A stretch of 40,435 nt of DNA from a virus: positions 1 through 40,435 of the IMG/VR virus record IMGVR_UViG_3300042090_000759; one strand, 5' to 3'. Below the pieces are notes generated by a model. That model saw nothing but the letters and a program-made list of their open reading frames with translations. It was not told where the DNA came from and made no database searches. Of the stretch, positions 37,014 through 40,435 are shown one piece after another. The translations under genes were made by a program, and so were the position numbers. Position 1 is the stretch's first letter. Every line of letters begins with the position of its first letter.

Positions 37014-39448
37014 CTAGAATAATGTGCTTATGCGTGTGCATAAGACGTTTCTGATTCCGGTATCCTGGGTTACAGCTTGCGCTTGAGCAAACTTAATAGC
37101 CAAGGTTGCGTTTTGGGCTAACATGCCACTATAGTACGGATCACGATAGATCAGCTTCATGCTGAAACCATCCTGAGTCACGTGTGTTAAAGCCTGTTTA
37201 CCCAATACAGTATTGTAATAGACATCCTGACCGTTTGCAGATGCTCGACGAGCAACCGGAGCTTCCGAGCTAGTCAAGATTCTATGGTTATAGACGCTAC
37301 CCCATTCCGTTGGCAATGCCGACGTATTGTTGGGATAGTTCCAGTTGTTAAACACGCCTTGCCCAGTCAGACAGTCGAAATCAGTCTGAAGCTCTGTAGA
37401 GCTTAGCATGAAGTACGACGAACGTATTGGGCCTGTCAATCTGTTACTTTAATAACCTATTTGATATACTTGCCATTTGCTATACAGCAAAGTTGCTTAC
37501 TCCCACCTGACCGGTAAATCGTTGTGGGGCAGCTCCTTCACTAATCGCCTGATGAGTCGCCTGACGAAACTCTTATGAGTCGCGAAGCGCCACCAGAAGG
37601 AGTCGTGTTGTGGCAGTGGCCGGTCATTTTTCAAATAGGCGAGCAAGTCATTTCTGCTTGCTTCTCTACCTTTATTTATTCGTAGAGTTCAGACTATCGC
37701 TTATGTTAATATTAGGCATTGGTGAGTTGCATAATTTACTTCTGAAATAAGATTTTGCAGCATCACAATTCAATGGATTATTAACATCCTCAGGACTTAG
37801 TCGTTCAAGCCGATTATTAAAATATTTTTCTATTTCTTCTTTATTCATCCAAACTTTTTCTATTTCATTCCAAAATATTTCCATAATCTTGCCCCTTGTT
37901 AACCTTCTATGCTGCCATAGTAAGGCACTCCAAGTCAATCACCCAAGGTTTTAATTCGGCACACACTTTACCGAATCTGTCCATGCCTTCGATACCCGAC
38001 ATGAACTTAAAGGCATTGTTAGAATCCAACGTAGTAGCTACAAGGCTAAAATCCGACAAACCTAGGTTTGTTGGGTTGTCACCATTGTTTCCACCACCTG
38101 CATTAATTTCCGACGCCGCGGAAACTACGTAGTCGCGGAGGATTAAATCCTCGGCTTGACGCATTGCTACAGCCAAGCGTTCAGAAACCCAGGCCAAAAC
38201 GCCTTCTTGCGCATTGTTACTCCTCGTAATGAGGGGTGAAGTCATTTCTGCTTCACTCTAACGGTTTCCTCGTTAGACCCGACTATCGCTTTATCCCGTT
38301 ATCAAGGATATCCAACCGCTTTAGTCTGTCACGGCGCATAATTTTTTTCTGACTTCTTTAAGCCAGTCAATTCTTTCTCTAAAAGATAAATTGTTTTCTT
38401 TACAATATTCATTGATTATGAAATAGGCTAATCTATTTAACCCTTCATCTTTTTCAGAAACTTCTATCAATTTATCATGTTCTATAAAAATTGAATCATT
38501 CATGCTTCCGCCTTATTTCCATGCCACCCATTAATTTGGGCGGTTTAGGAGTCCAAGTCAATTAGGTCAGATTTAACCAGGACCAAATTATATAATAAAT
38601 CCTGGAGAATAACTTGTTCGTTAATTATGCAACCAGTCTTTCATAATTACAAGTTAATTCATTTTCGGCACTGTAATTAAATAAACCGAAAAAAGCCATT
38701 TGAGTGTCAATAATATCCCTCTGCGGAATTTGCGCAGCAGGGTCGATCCCACTATTGCCCAGTTGGACAGTAGGTGGTTGTAGTGCTCTCGGACGCATGA
38801 ACCGGCAAGTTGTACCGCCGTTTGTGGGCATTGCTACCTTGTCACAAACTGTAATATAGTTCATACTTGGAGTAGGCACATACAACATAGCTGGCAATCT
38901 GTTACTTGTTGACCAGTCGGTTACATTTTGTAACTTACTGGCGGGCCAAATCGTCTCCGCTGGCCTCTCTATGTCTCCATAGAGTTCAGAGCACCGCATC
39001 CTAATAAATCTGGATTTACTCCTGCACAATTCTTTACAAATTCTACATCTTGATCAAGACGCATTTTTGTCAACGTTTCTGGCTCAGGAGGAACCATCAT
39101 TTCAATTAGGTCTTCTCGCTTGCTGCGTTCAGGCTGATTATGTTTTTCAAAGATATATCGACGCATGTCATTTGAACAATCCGAACAATATTGCATAGTC
39201 GGTGCCATCCCAAATTTTCTATAACCTTCTTCACATTCTGCTGGCACTAGCGCCATTTGTATATATTCGTCTGAATCTAAAATTTCATATTTACATGCTT
39301 TACATTTCATAATCTTGCCCCTTGTTGTCCTTCTATTTTTATATAGTTAGGAGTTCCAAGTCCATCAGAGAAGATTTATACTCGCCCAACATTAAGCGAG
39401 TGATTGGAGAATCATTGGCCCCAAATTTGAAGTCGTAGTTAAACTCAT
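37014..39448 (-). CDS. major capsid protein (N4-gp56/HK97-like), split by three group I introns
   Basis: Exons: 39448-39395, 38912-38685, 38631-38599, 38209-37970 and 37436-37014. Joining them gives 325 aa: MSLTTTSNLGPMILQSLA, then ASTSNRLPAMLYVPTPSMNY, the conserved NGGTTCRFMRPRALQPPTVQ, QMAFFG|CIINEQVILQD|QEGVLAWVSERL, then MDRFG|TGPIRSSYFMLSST to the end. The GGT..F-R-R..L...T.PL..G and Y-V-x-I-x-x-x-V.L patterns fit the N4-gp56 capsid family (HK97 fold). It lies directly after the scaffold gene. Each intron has predicted splice sites (P1 and P10), and all splices keep the frame. Between the second and third exon, 50 nt must be skipped (see separate entry). GAGG (39461-39458) is the ribosome site. 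The 3' splice site of intron 2 might be 38222 (adding four residues). Confidence 0.85.
37437..37969 (-). ncRNA. group I intron 3 in the capsid gene (about 533 nt)
   Basis: P1: exon ATTCGGT pairs with GCCGAAT, U·G after GGT 37970. Core: ATTGACTTGGAGTGCCTTA, P5 CTATG/CATAG, TTAACAAGGGGCAAG, P7 GACTA (37796-37809) with TAGTC (37687-37698), P9 CTCTAC/GTAGAG, P9.1 GCAAG/CTTGC with the same CAGAAATGA loop as intron 2. A long GC-rich 3' extension (37460-37650) holds several hairpins before the end GATTG (37437); P10 ACA/TGT. P7 bases differ from intron 1 by compensating changes. Confidence 0.75.
37672..37884 (-). CDS. intron 3 ORF, 70 aa
   Basis: ATG 37884 follows AAGGGGCAAGATT, the same start context as intron 1's ORF. 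MEIFWNEIEKVWMNKEEIEK, then NRLERLSPEDVNNPLNCDAA and a Cys-containing basic part. The frame runs through both P7 strands and ends in P9. No known homing-endonuclease motif. Reading ERLSPED / ERSKRED in intron 1 shows the two ORFs share the coding over P7. Confidence 0.55.
   Translation of the reverse strand: MEIFWNEIEKVWMNKEEIEKYFNNRLERLSPEDVNNPLNCDAAKSYFRSKLCNSPMPNINISDSLNSTNK
38210..38598 (-). ncRNA. group I intron 2 in the capsid gene (about 389 nt)
   Basis: P1: CCAGGAU/GUCCUGG with U·G at the splice after GAT 38599. Core in order: ATTGACTTGGACTCCTAA, P5 CCGCCC/GGGTGG, P6 GGCGGAAGCAT with ATGCGCC flanking the ORF, P7 (R) GACAGACTA at 38330-38342 with (S) TAGTCGGGTC at 38276-38287, P8 TATCC/GGATA, P9 CTAACG/CGTTAG, P9.1 GTGAAG/CTTCAC. 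This is close to the Azoarcus-type plan and the best-preserved of the three. 3' splice after GCG 38210 gives CAAG pairing to TTTG (P10); 38222 is the alternative. Confidence 0.8.
38321..38503 (-). CDS. intron 2 ORF, 60 aa
   Basis: The start ATG is part of the P6 stem, preceded by AAGGCGGAAGC. The product (MNDSIFIEHDKLIEVSEKDE, then helices FRERIDWLKEVRKKL) is small, acidic then basic. No endonuclease or maturase motif is visible. It ends before the P7 5' strand, so it lies wholly within the P6 loop. Confidence 0.5.
   Translation of the reverse strand: MNDSIFIEHDKLIEVSEKDEGLNRLAYFIINEYCKENNLSFRERIDWLKEVRKKLCAVTD
38632..38684 (-). other. 50-nt coding gap with landing GGT, bypass-like
   Basis: Between GGT (38687-38685, ends AFFG) and GGT (38634-38632, precedes CIINEQ) lie exactly 50 nt that are in frame until a TAA at 38627-38625 and put the following exon in the wrong frame (50 = 3n+2). 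They contain TAATTAC/GTAATTA (7 bp, 22-nt loop). Skipping from one GGT to the other yields a protein that aligns without gaps to the family. T4 gene 60 uses matching GGA codons around a gap of similar size. A sequencing indel plus true insertion is the alternative. Confidence 0.5.
38913..39394 (-). ncRNA. group I intron 1 in the capsid gene (about 482 nt)
   Basis: P1: exon CTCGCT pairs with GGCGAG, U·G at the cut after GCU 39395. P10: CAACA of the 3' exon pairs with TGTTG. Upstream of the ORF are the shared element ACTTGGAACTCCTAA, P5 hairpin CTAT/ATAG and ACAAGGGGCAAG (P4 3' strand). P7: CAGCA near 39119-39132 with TGCT...G at 38984-38995 (GGTGCTCTGAAC). Then come P9 CTCTATG-GAGA-CATAGAG and hairpins GGCCA/TGGCC and GTTACA/TGTAAC; final G at 38913. 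An ORF fills P6-P8. Confidence 0.75.
38969..39310 (-). CDS. intron 1 ORF, four-cysteine protein, 113 aa
   Basis: Starts in the intron's P6 region (GGGGCAAGATT before ATG) and reads through the P7 sequences to TAG in P9. CKACKYE and YCSDCSND give two CxxC pairs, a probable zinc site; the rest is helical and charged. It shows none of the HNH, GIY-YIG, LAGLIDADG, PD-(D/E)xK or His-Cys box signatures of usual intron endonucleases. It could be a novel homing factor, a maturase or a passenger gene. Confidence 0.6.
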   Translation of the reverse strand: MKCKACKYEILDSDEYIQMALVPAECEEGYRKFGMAPTMQYCSDCSNDMRRYIFEKHNQPERSKREDLIEMMVPPEPETLTKMRLDQDVEFVKNCAGVNPDLLGCGALNSMET

Positions 39449-39651
39449 TCTTGAAAACCTCTATTGAGGTTAATGTCGATATGCTATTCCGTGGACGAAA
39501 GCGTGCTACGTCCGTTTTTCACATATCTAATGAGGGATGCGGTCTCCTCTTACGCGACTGCTATTAACGTCTAGCTGACGATATTTTGTGTATACCAAAA
39601 TATTTAATATGTTGTCTAGTCTTTATGTAAAGCGGCTTTACAGCCGCATAT
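39449..39651. promoter_or_regulatory. structured leader of the capsid gene
   Basis: Two hundred nt between scaffold and capsid genes contain no gene but three strong hairpins: GCGGCT/AGCCGC (39632-39647), ATATTTTG/CAAAATAT (39581-39603), and AACCTC-AATA-GAGGTT (39456-39471), which buries the capsid's GAGG ribosome site. This would modulate the scaffold-to-coat ratio or be recognised by the coat protein. An R-like AAAGACTAGAC near 39620 hints at a degenerate intron but is weak. Confidence 0.45.
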
Positions 39652-40359
39652 TCAACCAATCCTCAGATTAGCCTTTAGTTGCTGCATTTTGTCGTAAGCC
39701 TGCTTCATCCCTGTTGCGCTGAAGTCGCCTCCTACAACATAAGGCGATGTTCCCACCTGTGATGGTTGATAAGACGGCCCTCTGCGATTAGCATCGACTT
39801 TATCCTGAATGCTTTCTTTCTTCTGCTCTGGACGATCTAGACCTAGTTCTTTCACAGTTTGATACACCAGCTTTTGCCTGTCGAAAGTATCCGGCATAGC
39901 AAGAATTGATTTAGCAAGAGCAGGGGATTTTGTTTTAATTTTTTCCGCATGTTGCTCCAGGACATCCCAGAAATCGGGATTACTTTCCAAAAAAGCCTCT
40001 TGTTTAGCTTGAAGTTTAGCCTCGTGAATAGCTTGTTGAACCTCTTGCAAAGTTTGTTGCTTAGTGTTAACGACTTCTTGCTTAATCTTAGCGGTTTCTT
40101 TCTTGAATCTTTTCTTTTCGAGGTATGGTTCACTTTCATTATCATCTTCTTCGTCATCATCGTTTCTATTCATGCGTTGGGTCATTTCTTGGTATCTACG
40201 CTCTGCTTCTAGCCTAGCAGATTTTTCTTGTTCAATCGCCTGTTGCAATTGCTGGGCCTGCCGATTAAATTTTGCCTCTAACGCGCGAAAATTTAGCTCT
40301 TTGTCATTTGGTTTTTGATCTGTTTGTGTGGTATTTTCTTGAACTGCTGGGGCTGTCAT
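39652..40359 (-). CDS. scaffolding protein
   Basis: 235 aa, acidic-basic and helical, Gln/Glu/Lys-rich, with coiled-coil segments (ALEAKFNRQAQQLQQAIEQE; VVNTKQQTLQEVQQAIHEAK) and a disordered C-terminal third. A short hydrophobic cluster (FLESNPDFWDVLEQH) may bind coat protein. Scaffolds typically precede the coat gene, as here, and guide procapsid assembly before being expelled or cleaved. AGGAGATATATC is a strong ribosome site for ATG 40359. Confidence 0.8.
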   Translation of the reverse strand: MTAPAVQENTTQTDQKPNDKELNFRALEAKFNRQAQQLQQAIEQEKSARLEAERRYQEMTQRMNRNDDDEEDDNESEPYLEKKRFKKETAKIKQEVVNTKQQTLQEVQQAIHEAKLQAKQEAFLESNPDFWDVLEQHAEKIKTKSPALAKSILAMPDTFDRQKLVYQTVKELGLDRPEQKKESIQDKVDANRRGPSYQPSQVGTSPYVVGGDFSATGMKQAYDKMQQLKANLRIG

Positions 40360-40435
40360 GATATATCTCCTTGCTTTAACGCTGCCTTGCGTTGGATTTA
40401 AATAGTTAATACTAAATATTTAATTATAGGTCAAT
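40360..40435. other. upstream edge of the structural operon
   Basis: AT-rich, no frame. A TATAAT on the - strand (40427-40422) could belong to a late promoter, but no -35 box at the right distance is visible. Nothing else supported. Confidence 0.3.

Noticed and set aside
37907-38245. 112-aa ORF as an independent gene
   Set aside because: It is capsid exon 3 flanked by sequence of introns 2 and 3; the ends (VIDLECL) match the conserved intron 5' element.
38625-39029. 134-aa ORF as an independent gene
   Set aside because: Its N-terminal part is intron 1 (P9 and P9.1), and its end runs into the 50-nt insert; only the middle is capsid exon 2.
39345-39520. Long open frame reading NEFNYDFKFGANDSPITR across the capsid start
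   Set aside because: It has no start with a ribosome site and runs into the intron. The alternative frame gives MSLTTTSNLGPMILQSLA, matches the capsid family and is supported by P1/P10.
39580-39651. Fourth group I intron between scaffold and capsid
   Set aside because: Only an R-like AAAGACTAGAC and one hairpin; no P1, P4 or matching P7 3' strand.

Overview
The window is most of a tailed-phage genome, or a large part of one. Its core resembles the P22/N4 type of podovirus: a P22-like portal, TerS/TerL packaging genes, a scaffold, an N4-gp56/HK97-type capsid protein, a connector, a large tail-hub/stabilisation protein, three probable ejection proteins and a set of repetitive fibre proteins. 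The DNA is AT-rich, with Shine-Dalgarno leaders and tightly overlapping (ATGA) bacterial-style genes. The host cannot be named. A secreted GT92 glycosyltransferase, a small lipoprotein and Lar-like zinc proteins suggest a Gram-negative bacterium. No integrase and no recognisable endolysin were seen.

Layout. (1) 1-1130, + strand: end of an unseen gene and three small early-type genes, meeting the end of the packaging operon. (2) 1084-6971, - strand: TerS, TerL, small genes, portal and four small basic or zinc proteins. (3) 7032-8634, + strand: small unknown genes behind an operator-like palindrome. (4) 8608-14879, - strand: replication/recombination operon with two small acidic genes, a hairpin-controlled leader peptide, RecT/Bet, YqaJ exonuclease, a zinc protein, an XRE regulator, a replication initiator carrying iterons (likely origin), a winged-helix-like protein, a DNA methyltransferase, small genes, an SSB-like protein and RusA. 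(5) 14880-15200: control region with palindromes. (6) 15201-17910, + strand: about a dozen very small genes, including two tiny membrane proteins, tandem DUF551-like and Lar-like genes, and one gene with an in-frame stop. (7) 17911-19550, - strand: lipoprotein, small basic proteins and two aberrant tRNA-like genes. (8) 19579-20367, + strand: a secreted GT92-type glycosyltransferase. (9) 20364-40359, - strand: the virion-structure operon, read from scaffold (40359) down to the fibres.

The most striking feature is the major capsid gene (37014-39448). It is broken by three group I introns (about 482, 389 and 533 nt). Each shows a P1 helix at its 5' splice site, P4/P5 elements, a P7 pairing and 3' hairpins, and each carries a small reading frame in its P6 region that matches none of the usual homing-endonuclease families. 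Splicing at the predicted sites restores a co-linear capsid protein. Exon 2 also contains a 50-nt segment between two GGT codons. It would shift the frame and stop translation if read, it contains a 7-bp stem-loop, and skipping it restores the expected protein. This resembles the T4 gene 60 translational bypass, although a sequencing error or a debilitating insertion cannot be excluded from sequence alone.

Other signals beyond ordinary genes are iterons inside the replication gene, a symmetric bidirectional promoter with a possible small RNA, a membrane peptide whose ribosome site lies in a hairpin and which is antisense to the XRE gene, a hairpin-controlled recT leader peptide, and a portal gene that may start at AUU.
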